Below are positions 49,744 to 57,938 of a DNA stretch of 64,000 nucleotides, piece after piece. The notes beneath the pieces are model-generated. The model ran no database searches, was not told where the DNA came from, and worked only from the letters and a program-made list of their open reading frames with translations. Numbering within the stretch: the stretch's first letter is position 1; every line of letters starts with the position of its first letter. Origin of the DNA: Actinomycetales bacterium (GTDB lineage Bacteria; Actinomycetota; Actinomycetes; Actinomycetales; Dermatophilaceae); assembly GCA_016715285.1 (NCBI GenBank), contig JADKAO010000002.1, forward strand, positions 496,001-560,000, read 5' to 3'. A program made the translations under genes and the position numbers.

Positions 49744-51174
49744 GTGGGGGAGGTCTTTGCCGGCCGGTACGAGCTCATCGACCTCATCGGTGAGGGCGGC
49801 ATGGGCACCGTCTGGCTGGCGCTGGACCGCAAGACCGGCCAACACGTTGCGGCCAAGGTGCTCCGGCAGTCCGACGCGGGGACGCTGCTGCGCTTTGTCC
49901 GGGAGCAGTCGGTGCGTATTCACGACCCGCACGTCGTCGCGCCGCTCGGGTGGGCGGGCGAGGACGACCGGGTCCTGTTCACGATGCCGGTGATCCGGGG
50001 CGGGTCCGTGGCCACGCTGGTTGGGGATTACGGCGCGCTGCCCCCGCTGCTCGTCGCAGAGTTGTTGCGGCAGATCCTCGCTGGCCTCGCGGCCGTCCAC
50101 GCTGCCGGGATCATCCACCGCGACATCAAACCGGCGAACATCCTCCTCGACGCCACCGGCACGGCTCGCCCGCATGCCTACGTCAGCGATTTCGGGATCG
50201 CGGTCGACCAACGGGCGCCCCGCTGGACCGAACCCGGCCCGATCTCCGGAACCCCCGGTTACCTCGCGCCCGAGTTGGAGAGTCGCGGGGACCTCTCCCC
50301 CGCAATCGACCTGTATGCCGTGGGGCAAGTCGCGCTCACCATGGTGAGTGGGTTGCGGCCGGGTGATCGGCTCTATCCTGCGCGGCCGGCTGACTGCCCG
50401 GACTCGTTGTGGCGCGTGGTGCAGAGCCTGACGGCGGTCGATCCCGGAGACCGTCCGGGGTCGGCACTTGACGCCCTGGACTTGTTGGCTGACCCGGAGT
50501 TGGCCTGGACCGCGAGCGCGATGGGTGATGTTGAGGTTTTCGAGCACGTGAGCCTGGAGCCGACCGTTCCTACGCGCGTGCACGCCGCTGTGGGAGAGGA
50601 GCCGCCTGCTCCGCTGCCGCCCGCTCTCGTCTCGCCTTCTGCGCCTACCTCGAATCCTGTCCCGAGTCCTGCCCCGGCCGCTCCACCTCCTCCGGGACCT
50701 CCCACTGCTTCGAGCCCTGCCCCGGCCGCTCCTGGGCCCCCGGCCGCTCCTGGGGCCTCGGCCACTCCGCCACACTCGTCTCATCGCCCATGGGTGGGCC
50801 GGGCGGTCGCGCTTGCGATCGGCGCACTTGCCCTCGTCGGGATCCTGCTCATCTGGTCGCCGTGGACCGGCGGGACGCCACCGCAGCCGCCGACCTCGCC
50901 GCCGCCAACAGCCTCGACACCCTCGACGCCGTCGACTACCCCCAGTGCTTCGTCGAGCGGGTCGGTCCGGCCCACGACAACACCGTCGCCATCGGTATCA
51001 CCATCATCAACACCCCTGGGCACCACCGGCTCGGTCACCATCCGCCGGGTCGTGCTCTCTGTCGGGCAGCCGTGCGAGTTTGTCGACGTGGGCCAGATCG
51101 AGACCACTGTCGACGGGACAACAGTCTCCTGCGAGCGGCAACCCGCGGGCGGCTACGCCTGGGTGGTGCCCTAA
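49744..51174 (+). CDS. Membrane Ser/Thr protein kinase (PknB-like catalytic domain)
   Basis: The 476-residue protein has a full Hanks-type kinase domain: GEGGMG loop (16-21), Lys 38 in VAAKVL, catalytic HRDIKPANILL (125-135), DFG (149-151) and GTPGYLAPEL (169-178). A Pro/Ala-rich juxtamembrane stretch follows (about 290-350), then a membrane helix VALAIGALALVGILLIW and a Thr/Ser/Pro-rich outer part. That part ends in a small domain with two cysteines (GQPCEFVDVG, TVSCERQPAGG) that may sense a cell-wall or envelope signal. The activation loop is short. The start is GTG 49744. Confidence 0.88.
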   Translation: MGEVFAGRYELIDLIGEGGMGTVWLALDRKTGQHVAAKVLRQSDAGTLLRFVREQSVRIHDPHVVAPLGWAGEDDRVLFTMPVIRGGSVATLVGDYGALPPLLVAELLRQILAGLAAVHAAGIIHRDIKPANILLDATGTARPHAYVSDFGIAVDQRAPRWTEPGPISGTPGYLAPELESRGDLSPAIDLYAVGQVALTMVSGLRPGDRLYPARPADCPDSLWRVVQSLTAVDPGDRPGSALDALDLLADPELAWTASAMGDVEVFEHVSLEPTVPTRVHAAVGEEPPAPLPPALVSPSAPTSNPVPSPAPAAPPPPGPPTASSPAPAAPGPPAAPGASATPPHSSHRPWVGRAVALAIGALALVGILLIWSPWTGGTPPQPPTSPPPTASTPSTPSTTPSASSSGSVRPTTTPSPSVSPSSTPLGTTGSVTIRRVVLSVGQPCEFVDVGQIETTVDGTTVSCERQPAGGYAWVVP

Positions 51175-51251
51175 GCCCGGAGGCGCGACGCGGCATACCC
51201 CGCTCAGCCGAGGCAGTGAGGTCCTCTCCATCGCTCAGCCGGGCGCAGGCT

Positions 51252-52277
51252 TCACCTGGCAGCAAAAGCGCGGCGGTATGCCGTGGGGTTGAGACCCAGC
51301 GCCCGGACAAAGTGGTGCCGAAGGAGATCGGCGCTGCCGAGCCCCACGCGGGTGGCGACCTGGTCGAGCGAGAGGTCCGTACTCTCCAACAGGCGGCGAG
51401 CAGCAAGGACCCGCTGTGCCGTGAGCCACGCGTGGGGCGGCGATCCCGTCTGCGCCAGGAATTGCCGGGCCAGAGTGCGCTCGGACATTGACGCCTCGCG
51501 AGCCATCGACGCAATCGTGTGTGGGTGCTCGACCGTCCCGGCCAGGTGCTCCAGCAAACCCTGCAGGCTGGACCCCGATTCGGGCAGCGGCCGTTCAATG
51601 AACTGCTTCTGCCCGCCTCCACGATGCGGCGCGACGACCATCCGGCGAGCGATCTTGGACGCCACCTCGCTACCGTGTTCCATCCGCACCAGGTGCAGGC
51701 ACGCGTCGATCCCCGCAGCGGTGCCGGCGCCGGTGACGATCCGTCCGTCCACCGCATACAGGACGTCTTCGTCGACGCGGACGGGCGGGAAGAGCGCCTG
51801 CAGTTGTCGCGCGTACCTCCAGTGCGTGGCGGCCCGGCGCCCGTCGAGGAGCCCCGCCCAGGCGAGCGCGAAGGTGCCAGAGCACAGCGAGAGCACATAG
51901 GCACCATGCTCGTATGCCGTGTGCAGCGCCTCGAGGACCGCGGGGTCCGGCGCGTGGGTGAGTGACGATGACGGGACGGCGACGAGGTCGGCGTTGGCTG
52001 CTTCGCTCAGGGGTCGCAAACCGTCGAGACGAACGCCTTGAATCGCGGTACCGGTGGAGTGCGTCGTCGGGGTGTGAGTAGCCGGCGCGCTGGTAGTCGT
52101 CGTGGGGGTGGCGGGCTCTGCGCGGCCTCCGGGGCGTGGGGCCGGCCCACCGCAGATCCGGAAATCGAAGGGTGGCACGCCCTCCTCGGACCGGTCGATG
52201 CCGAACACTTCGACGAGGACGCCGAGTTCGAAGAACGACACTGGCTCCTGGGCGATAACGGCGACCGATCGCAGCAT
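51252..52277 (-). CDS. GlxA/FtrA-type AraC regulator (DJ-1/PfpI plus AraC domains)
   Basis: The 341-residue protein has an N-terminal DJ-1/PfpI-like domain (FFELGVLVEVFGIDR, YVLSLCSGTFALAWAG with the nucleophile-elbow Cys about 133) and a C-terminal AraC pair (MAREASMSERTLARQFLAQT, then VATRVGLGSADLLRHHFVRA). It contains a Pro/Thr-rich insertion (AEPATPTTTTSAPATHTPTT) near residues 53-75 that is unusual for the family. It diverges from an EamA exporter, which it probably regulates. The ligand is unknown. Confidence 0.87.
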   Translation of the reverse strand: MLRSVAVIAQEPVSFFELGVLVEVFGIDRSEEGVPPFDFRICGGPAPRPGGRAEPATPTTTTSAPATHTPTTHSTGTAIQGVRLDGLRPLSEAANADLVAVPSSSLTHAPDPAVLEALHTAYEHGAYVLSLCSGTFALAWAGLLDGRRAATHWRYARQLQALFPPVRVDEDVLYAVDGRIVTGAGTAAGIDACLHLVRMEHGSEVASKIARRMVVAPHRGGGQKQFIERPLPESGSSLQGLLEHLAGTVEHPHTIASMAREASMSERTLARQFLAQTGSPPHAWLTAQRVLAARRLLESTDLSLDQVATRVGLGSADLLRHHFVRALGLNPTAYRRAFAAR

Positions 52278-52359
52278 CCACCAAGTCTGGCAGGAAATTG
52301 CGGAACCATGTCATAACCGCCACTGTCGGTGGGTTTGGACGGACCGCATCGTGGTGGTC

Positions 52360-53388
52360 ATGACATTGACCAACGCACCGTGCCCACCCGGCATACCTGA
52401 CGCGTCTCGCTCACCCGAGACGCCGAGCCCATCCGGCATACCAGGCACACTGAACGCACCCGGAGCACCGCGCTCTGCAATCGCGCCGGCCACCCGCGGC
52501 GTCATCCAACTGGCTGTGGCGATGGTCCTGTCCGGAACAATTGGGGTCTTCGTGCTCGAGTCGGGCGCGGAGCCAGCCACGGCCGCGTGGTTCCGGTGCG
52601 CGATCGGCAGCGTCGCGATGGGTCTCTACAGCTTGGGCCGCGGCTACTTCCGCTCGTCTGGGTACACGCAGCGGCTGGTGCTGCTGGCGGCTGCCGGCGG
52701 GGTGGCGCTGGTGACGAACTGGGTGCTGCTGTTCGCGGCATACCGCAACACCTCGATCGGGATCGCGACCGTCGCCTACCACGTGCAGCCGTTCCTGCTC
52801 ATCCTCGCGGCGGCCGTTGTGTTGCGCGAACGGGTGACGCGAGTGCAGGTCCTATGGGTCGCGCTCGGGTTCGTGGGGCTCCTGCTGATCGCGCAGCCGT
52901 GGCGGCAGGCGGCGTCGGGCGCGTACGTGCTCGGCATCTTTCAGGCTGTTGCCGCTGCGGCCTTGTATGCCGTGGCGACCCTCATCGCGAAACGGATCAC
53001 CGGAGTGCGGCCGCATGTCACGGTCGTGATCCAGCTGGTGGTGGGAGCAGTGCTGCTGGCGCCGCTGGTGAGTTGGGGTGTGTCGGGCGGCGGAGTTGGA
53101 GGGGGTGGCGGGGTTGGCGCGGCGGTGGCGACCGGCTGGCCGTGGCTGCTTGGGCTCGGCGTCATCCACACCGGGGTGATGTACCTGCTGATGTACTCGG
53201 CGTTTCCGGTGCTGCGGACTCCCGTGATTGCGGTGCTGGGGTTCATCTATCCCGTGGTGGCGCTGGTGGTCGACGTCGTGGTCTATGGGACCTCGTTGTC
53301 GCTGCCGCAGATCATGGGGGTGTTCGCCATCTTGGCGGCCGGCGTTGCCAACACCCGACCTGGTCGTCGTGGCGCCGCAGAATCATGA
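52360..53388 (+). CDS. EamA/DMT-family transporter
   Basis: The 342-residue protein has a Pro-rich cytoplasmic N-terminus (about 40 residues) and about ten membrane segments forming two EamA repeats (AMVLSGTIGVFVLESGAEPA...; LYAVATLIAKRITGVRPHVT...). GGGVGGGGGVGAAVA forms an unusual glycine-rich loop near 240-255. DMT carriers export amino acids, threonine or metabolites. ATG 52360 and GTG 52351 are both possible starts. Two GGCATACC copies lie in the first 30 codons. It is divergent from the GlxA-like regulator. Confidence 0.83.
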   Translation: MTLTNAPCPPGIPDASRSPETPSPSGIPGTLNAPGAPRSAIAPATRGVIQLAVAMVLSGTIGVFVLESGAEPATAAWFRCAIGSVAMGLYSLGRGYFRSSGYTQRLVLLAAAGGVALVTNWVLLFAAYRNTSIGIATVAYHVQPFLLILAAAVVLRERVTRVQVLWVALGFVGLLLIAQPWRQAASGAYVLGIFQAVAAAALYAVATLIAKRITGVRPHVTVVIQLVVGAVLLAPLVSWGVSGGGVGGGGGVGAAVATGWPWLLGLGVIHTGVMYLLMYSAFPVLRTPVIAVLGFIYPVVALVVDVVVYGTSLSLPQIMGVFAILAAGVANTRPGRRGAAES

Positions 53389-53414
53389 CGTCATCGCAAA
53401 GCGGTTTCACTTGC

Positions 53415-53428
53415 AACTGATGTCAGTT
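53415..53428. promoter_or_regulatory. Palindrome upstream of the HTH antitoxin
   Basis: AACTG (53415-53419), ATGT, CAGTT (53424-53428), flanked by direct CACTTG copies at 53407-53413 and 53430-53435. It lies 54 bases before the antitoxin ATG, a likely autoregulatory operator. Confidence 0.5.
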
Positions 53429-53481
53429 ACACTTGTATCTGCATGACGAGATGAGACAACCACGCACATGGGGAGAGTCCA

Positions 53482-53916
53482 ATGTCTGCCACCCCGACGA
53501 ACGCTCAGCGCGTCCTCACAACCGCGCGCGATGCCGCGCAGGCCCGCGAGGTACTCAAGGATCTCCGCGGCCCCGAAGGTTCTCTCATCGTCGAACGGCG
53601 CGGGCGTGGCGCGGTCCCCTTGCCCCCGGAAGTCGGTCGCATCCTCCAACAGGTCCTGGATGTCATGGCCGCCGGTGGCACGGTGACGGTTGGCATGGTG
53701 CCCGAAGAAGTCACGACCTCCACTGCGGCGGGAATGCTGGGAGTGTCTCGACCCACGCTGATGAAGATGATTCGTGAAGGCGAGATCCCGTCACACAAGG
53801 TCGGTACTCATCACCGGTTGAAGGCATCGGATGTCCGCGCAGCCCGTCGTGCCCGTCGTGGCCGTGAACTGGCTGCTTTCGAAGCCCTGCGCGAACTCGA
53901 CGACCGACTCGAGTAG
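53482..53916 (+). CDS. Excisionase-type helix-turn-helix antitoxin
   Basis: The 144-residue protein ends in an excisionase/MerR-like helix-turn-helix (TSTAAGMLGVSRPTLMKMIR, then EGEIPSHKVGTHHRLKASDV, about 77-116). The N-terminal half contains GPEGSLIVERRGRGAVPLPP and LQQVLDVMAAGGTVTVG. This architecture is common in antitoxins that precede a PIN_3-type toxin. The toxin follows 41 bases downstream. A palindrome upstream fits autoregulation. Confidence 0.82.
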   Translation: MSATPTNAQRVLTTARDAAQAREVLKDLRGPEGSLIVERRGRGAVPLPPEVGRILQQVLDVMAAGGTVTVGMVPEEVTTSTAAGMLGVSRPTLMKMIREGEIPSHKVGTHHRLKASDVRAARRARRGRELAAFEALRELDDRLE

Positions 53917-53957
53917 GTCACCGAGCTGGTGTCGCTTCCTCTCGCTACGGTAGAGCA

Positions 53958-54554
53958 GTGAGGGGAAGCGGCCCGGCTGACGTGTTCGTGGACTCTAATG
54001 TCCTCTACTCAAGGACCCTGCTGGACTGGCTCGGATTGCTCTACGTCGAACCCCTCGTTGAACCGCCGTTCGCTGTGTACTGGTCTGACGATGTCATGGT
54101 CGAAGTGATGCATCACCTCCGAAAGAACAACCCAACCTGGCCCGGTGGACAGATCGCTAGATTTCGGGAACGCCTCGAGTCAACCTTCGAAGTGGGCCGC
54201 GTCAGGGATTACGCCATCGACGGCACCTACTCCGGGCCAGACCCGGACGACGCCCACGTTCACGCTGCTGCAACTGCCTGCCGCGCGGATTACCTCCTGA
54301 CGTGCAACGTCAAGCACTTCGACACCAAAGCCGATGACCTCGTCTACGAAGTCATCGCCCCCGATCAGTTCTTCCTCCTCGTTGATGATGTCGCCCCGGC
54401 CTTGGTAGCAGCCGTCGTGGGCCGCCAGATCGACTATTGGATGTCGCGAGCCTCCGAAATCGACCTCGGGGCGCAACTCGAGCGGGCAGGCTGCCCAGCA
54501 TTTGCTCAACGAATCCGCGCACACTTGCGTCGTCGCGCGATGGCAGGGGCCTGA
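53958..54554 (+). CDS. PIN-domain (PIN_3-type) toxin
   Basis: The 198-residue protein starts DVFVDSNVLYSRTLLDWLGL with the first Asp, has WSDDVMVEVMHHLRKNNPTW with the second acidic cluster, PDPDDAHVHAAATACRADYL with the third, and LLTCNVKHFD at the C-terminal PIN motif. About 60 further residues follow. It is larger than classical VapC (about 130) and matches the PIN_3 group paired with HTH antitoxins. GTG 53958 (GTGAGGGGAAG) is the probable start. Confidence 0.82.
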   Translation: MRGSGPADVFVDSNVLYSRTLLDWLGLLYVEPLVEPPFAVYWSDDVMVEVMHHLRKNNPTWPGGQIARFRERLESTFEVGRVRDYAIDGTYSGPDPDDAHVHAAATACRADYLLTCNVKHFDTKADDLVYEVIAPDQFFLLVDDVAPALVAAVVGRQIDYWMSRASEIDLGAQLERAGCPAFAQRIRAHLRRRAMAGA

Positions 54555-55217
54555 GTTGGCCACGGGCGCTTGGCTGCTCCACAGTCGGCTCGCCTCAGCC
54601 TCACTCGGCCTGACTGGGATTGGCGCTGCTTGACCGGCTCCGCAAGCTGGGTCAGGCAAAGCCAGCGCGCGTCAAGCACCACCTCAAGGGTTGGGGATGA
54701 GCTCGATGCGAGATCGCGGGCCAGCACAGGTCGCTGGTCGTCTGACCGCCGTCGCGAGGTGATCCGATAGCGCTCGCCTGCCGCGACAAATAGGACGCCG
54801 TATGCCGTGAGTTCCTCCGGTATGGGCGATCTCCGAGTCGATGACGAGGGGGAGAAGTCATTGACCCAAGAGCGCCTCGCGAGCCGACGCCGAGCCCAAG
54901 AGGGCGAGGCATTCATACTCGCGATCGGAGCCAAATGCTGGCTAAAACTCAAGCGAAACCAGCAATCGCGCACGATCACGCGCCGGGGACGGCACACGGG
55001 CGCGGGGACGGCACATGGGCGAGATGGGACGGCATACATGCGTGGCGAAGGCCCCGCACCGACTCATGCGTGCGGGGATCGCTACTCGGCAACACCAGCC
55101 CGGTACCCTTCGAGCGCCAAGCCCCCACCGCGGCACAAGCCGCATACGCGATGTCCGTCAAACCCGGTCAACCCCAATCGCTCGCAGAGTTCGTGGCGTC
55201 CGGACCCCCTCGTGGTT
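54555..55217. other. Intergenic/decayed region with inverted repeats
   Basis: I see no supportable gene in these 660 bases. At 54623-54682 a GCGCTGCTTGACC/GGTCAGGC..CCAGCGC inverted repeat resembles the GCTTGAC family at 21.0 and 57.1 kb. At 54985-55040 GGGACGGCACA recurs three times, the last copy grading into a GGCATAC motif. Long open frames here lack motifs and ribosome binding sites. Confidence 0.4.
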
Positions 55218-56285
55218 TCACCCGGGATGCGCGGAGGCGCCGGCGGCGTCTCGACGCCCGTCCCGACTTTCGCCCTGGCGCTCGTCCCGACGATTGGCTC
55301 GCAGGCTCGTCACCGTGGTCACCGCGAGCGCAAGCACGATGACCGCCAGTGAGGCGAGGGTCGGCACTGTCGGCACCCACTCCCAGACCCCGTGCGCCCA
55401 GTGCAGGAGCAGCTTGACCCCGATAAAGGCCAGGATCACGGCGAGTCCATAGCCGAGGTGACGCAGTCGACCCAGCAGCCCCTCGAGCACGAAGTACAGC
55501 GCCCGGAGCCCCAGCAACGCGAAGGCGTTGGTGACAAAGACGAGGTAGGGGTCACCGGTGATCCCGTACACCGCTGGCACCGAGTCGACGGCAAAGACAA
55601 GGTCGGTGCCGAGGATGGCAATGACCACGAGTGCAAGCGGGGTCAGGGCGCGGCGACCGCCGGCCAGCACCGTCATCCGAGGGCCGTCATACTCCTCGGT
55701 CACTGGGAACCAACGTCGCGCCAGTCGCACGATGCGCAACTCGTTGACCTCGACAGCGTGCCCCCCGTGGCGGGCGTCGCGGAGCACACCCCACGCCGTG
55801 ACCAGGAGGATCGCCCCGAAGATCACGAACATCCACGAGAACCGCGCGATGAGCGCCGCCCCCAACGCGATGAACGCGCCGCGCATGATGAGCGCCCCCA
55901 CGATGCCGATGAGCAGCACCCGCTGCTGGAGCACCTTGGGCACCGCGAAGGAGGTCAAAATGAGAATGAAGATGAACAGGTTGTCGACCGAGAGTGACTT
56001 CTCGACGAGGTACCCCGTGTAGTACTCGAGCCCGAGTTCGGAGCCGTGCGTGCGCCATACCCAGACCCCAAAAGCGGCGGGGAGAGCGACGTAGAACGCC
56101 GACCACCCGACTGCCTCGCGCATGGAGACCTCGTGCGGTCGTCGAGTGATGAGGAAGTCGAAGCCGACCAGCGCGAGCACGGCCGCGATGGTGATCCACC
56201 ACAGGGTCGGGTCGGCGATCGTCGTGACCGGACCTGACGTCGGGGTGAGCACGGTGAGGGCAGAGAGGGTGACAGGGTCGCGCAT
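55218..56285 (-). CDS. TerC/Alx-family membrane protein (manganese export type)
   Basis: The 355-residue protein has about eight to nine membrane segments and the TerC signature residues: EKSLSVDNLFIFILIL with the conserved Asp-Asn, and LGTDLVFAVDSVPAVYGITG in the matching second half. TerC/Alx proteins are linked to Mn2+ export and metalation of exported proteins. A yybP-ykoY-type RNA lies directly upstream (56308-56410), which strongly supports Mn2+ control. The tail is Arg-rich and variable. ATG 56285. Confidence 0.88.
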   Translation of the reverse strand: MRDPVTLSALTVLTPTSGPVTTIADPTLWWITIAAVLALVGFDFLITRRPHEVSMREAVGWSAFYVALPAAFGVWVWRTHGSELGLEYYTGYLVEKSLSVDNLFIFILILTSFAVPKVLQQRVLLIGIVGALIMRGAFIALGAALIARFSWMFVIFGAILLVTAWGVLRDARHGGHAVEVNELRIVRLARRWFPVTEEYDGPRMTVLAGGRRALTPLALVVIAILGTDLVFAVDSVPAVYGITGDPYLVFVTNAFALLGLRALYFVLEGLLGRLRHLGYGLAVILAFIGVKLLLHWAHGVWEWVPTVPTLASLAVIVLALAVTTVTSLRANRRDERQGESRDGRRDAAGASAHPG

Positions 56286-56307
56286 GAGAAGGCTCGCATC
56301 CGGATCG

Positions 56308-56410
56308 ACGGTGCGAGGTCTCCTTCACCCCGAGCGGGGCGTGCGCCGGGCGGGGCATGGACCCCACGCAATGACCGGCAACAGCTTTGGGAAGTACTCC
56401 CCTCGTAGCG
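56308..56410 (-). ncRNA. yybP-ykoY (manganese) riboswitch
   Basis: On the minus strand the leader reads ACGAGGGGAGTACTTCCC (ending near 56392), then GGTCATTGCGTGG, a GCCCC/GGGGT pairing arm and AAGGAGACCTCGCA (56312-56325). GGGGAGTA and GAGACCT are the conserved internal-loop strands of yybP-ykoY RNAs, which bind Mn2+. Directly downstream CTCGCA/TGCGAG (56312-56317 with 56293-56298) can form a second hairpin near the start codon and may be the expression platform. Boundaries are approximate. Confidence 0.75.
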
Positions 56411-56562
56411 CAGGAGGCTAAGCGAATGGTGCCGGTCGCGTCAACGCGGTGCTTCCTTCACTCGGTCACCTGACTCATGATGTGAGCCCCCAAACACCAC
56501 GCCGGGGTATGCCGTGTCGCTGGGATTCGGGGGCAGGGAGTTGCCGCCCAGCACTCCGCTGG

Positions 56563-56871
56563 TCAGGACTCCACCCGGTCCGTGGTCACCTCTACGCTCG
56601 AGTCGCGCAGTTCACGGATGGCCTCGACCGCGTCTGGGTATGCCGCGACGACCGCGTCGAGCTCAACCTCGGGCGGGAGGTCGGCGGCGTCCTGACGGGA
56701 CAGCAGGAACGCAACGATGGCCCGCGCTGTTGTTTCGTCCTGGGCTAGCCCGAGAGTGTGCTGCGGATCGGTCAACACCAACACGAAGGTCACCTCGCCC
56801 GTGAACGAGGCGGCGCGGACGGCATACCGGCCTGGGACTTCTTCTTCAAGGTCGACGTGGGGTGCTGCCAT
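56563..56871 (-). CDS. Small acidic hypothetical protein
   Basis: The 102-residue protein starts MAAPHVDLEEEVPGRYAVRA, has a beta-rich middle (GEVTFVLVLTDPQHTLGLAQ) and a helical end (AVVAAYPDAVEAIRELRDSS). Its high acidity and helical tail resemble small antitoxin-like or regulatory proteins, but I do not recognise a family and no toxin is adjacent. YAV at 16-18 comes from a GGCATAC motif. Confidence 0.55.
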   Translation of the reverse strand: MAAPHVDLEEEVPGRYAVRAASFTGEVTFVLVLTDPQHTLGLAQDETTARAIVAFLLSRQDAADLPPEVELDAVVAAYPDAVEAIRELRDSSVEVTTDRVES

Positions 56872-57095
56872 CCGCTCTCACCTTCCAGTTCCGTGCGCCG
56901 GTCCTCCTCGCCTCACGCACCCCTCGTAGTATCACATTTAATCCACTAAAAGGCGTACAAATTACGTGGTGCGACCGCGTCGGGCACCCATTGATCGCTG
57001 CCGCGGTCGCGCTCGCGGTCGCGCGGCTCACGCATGAGTGACCCACCGCCGGGGTCGTGGGTGGGCTTCGGGTTAGCTTGACTTGGGTTCAGGTC

Positions 57096-57165
57096 GCTTG
57101 ACTGGGCTTCGCGTTGCTTGACCTCCGCTGCAAGCCAGGTCAAGCGAACCGAAGACCCGTCAAGC
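57096..57165. repeat. Nested GCTTGAC/GTCAAGC hairpin
   Basis: GCTTGACTGGGCTTCG (57096-57111) pairs with CGAAGACCCGTCAAGC (57150-57165) with two mismatches, and inside it GCTTGACCT (57116-57124) pairs with AGGTCAAGC (57137-57145). It lies just beyond the stop of the minus-strand NUDIX gene, so it may be its terminator. Related elements lie at 21.0 and 54.6 kb. Confidence 0.7.
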
Positions 57166-57194
57166 ACGACGTGACCCGGACAACCGCACCGTCA

Positions 57195-57707
57195 TCACGC
57201 CTGAGCGGCTGGGCGCCAGCGCCCATCAGTGCCGAGTTGGTGCGTCATCCGGTAATGGATCGGCGCCCCGCGCCACCCGCTCCGCTCCAACTCCACAAGC
57301 GGGTGCAGGAACGCGCTCACCTCCTCCGGCGCCAGGGTGAGCGGGTCGACCCACCCGGCATACAGGATGTTGGGTTCACTCCTTGGGGCGCGCGGTGCAC
57401 CCGGGGACTTGACCCCTGCACGGAAGAAGCCGATGAGCTGCCTCCTCCCGCGTTCGGGCCACTCATGCACGCACGTCCCCGCGAGTCCATCGACAATGAC
57501 GTGCAGGCCCGTCTCCTCGAACGTCTCCCGGGCCGCTGCCTCTTCAAGAGTCTCGCCAACCTCCACGTGGCCCCCGGGCACCTCCCACGCTGTGACTCCC
57601 AGCCGCCGGTGCCGCACCATGAGCCATCGACCCTCGTGGCGCGCGATCGCGAACGCCGTCACCGACGTGCTCATCGCGGACGCGCGTGGCTCGATGGAAG
57701 TCATCAC
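57195..57707 (-). CDS. NUDIX hydrolase
   Basis: The 170-residue protein has a full NUDIX box GGHVEVGETLEEAAARETFE with ETGLH following (Gx5Ex7REUxEExGU), which binds Mg2+ and cleaves nucleoside diphosphates linked to another group. It is preceded by WLMVRHRRLGVTAWEVPGG and followed by LAGTCVHEWPERGRRQLIGF. The start is uncertain: GTG/ATG at 57707/57704 or ATG at 57674, which begins nearer the domain. The substrate is unknown. Confidence 0.85.
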   Translation of the reverse strand: MMTSIEPRASAMSTSVTAFAIARHEGRWLMVRHRRLGVTAWEVPGGHVEVGETLEEAAARETFEETGLHVIVDGLAGTCVHEWPERGRRQLIGFFRAGVKSPGAPRAPRSEPNILYAGWVDPLTLAPEEVSAFLHPLVELERSGWRGAPIHYRMTHQLGTDGRWRPAAQA

Positions 57708-57938
57708 CCCAGAGTGCCGCGCCCGGGTCAGCGGTGAACCCGCGACACCCCACCGCCCCAGCGCCGCTATGCCGTGTGGGTCACGTCCGGAGTCCTCTGG
57801 GGTTCGCGATGAGTCATGCCGCTCAGTCGCAGCAACACACAGGGCGTCGTATGCCGGAGCGCCTATTCGTTAGCTCGCGCGCCTCGGCACTCCGGGGACT
57901 CTCCCGCTGGGAAGTCCGGTGCGCGACAATCGATTCTC

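Noticed and set aside
54506..55039. 177-residue minus-strand frame
   Set aside because: Its product is Arg/Ser/Pro-rich without motifs, has no ribosome binding site and overlaps the PIN_3 toxin end.
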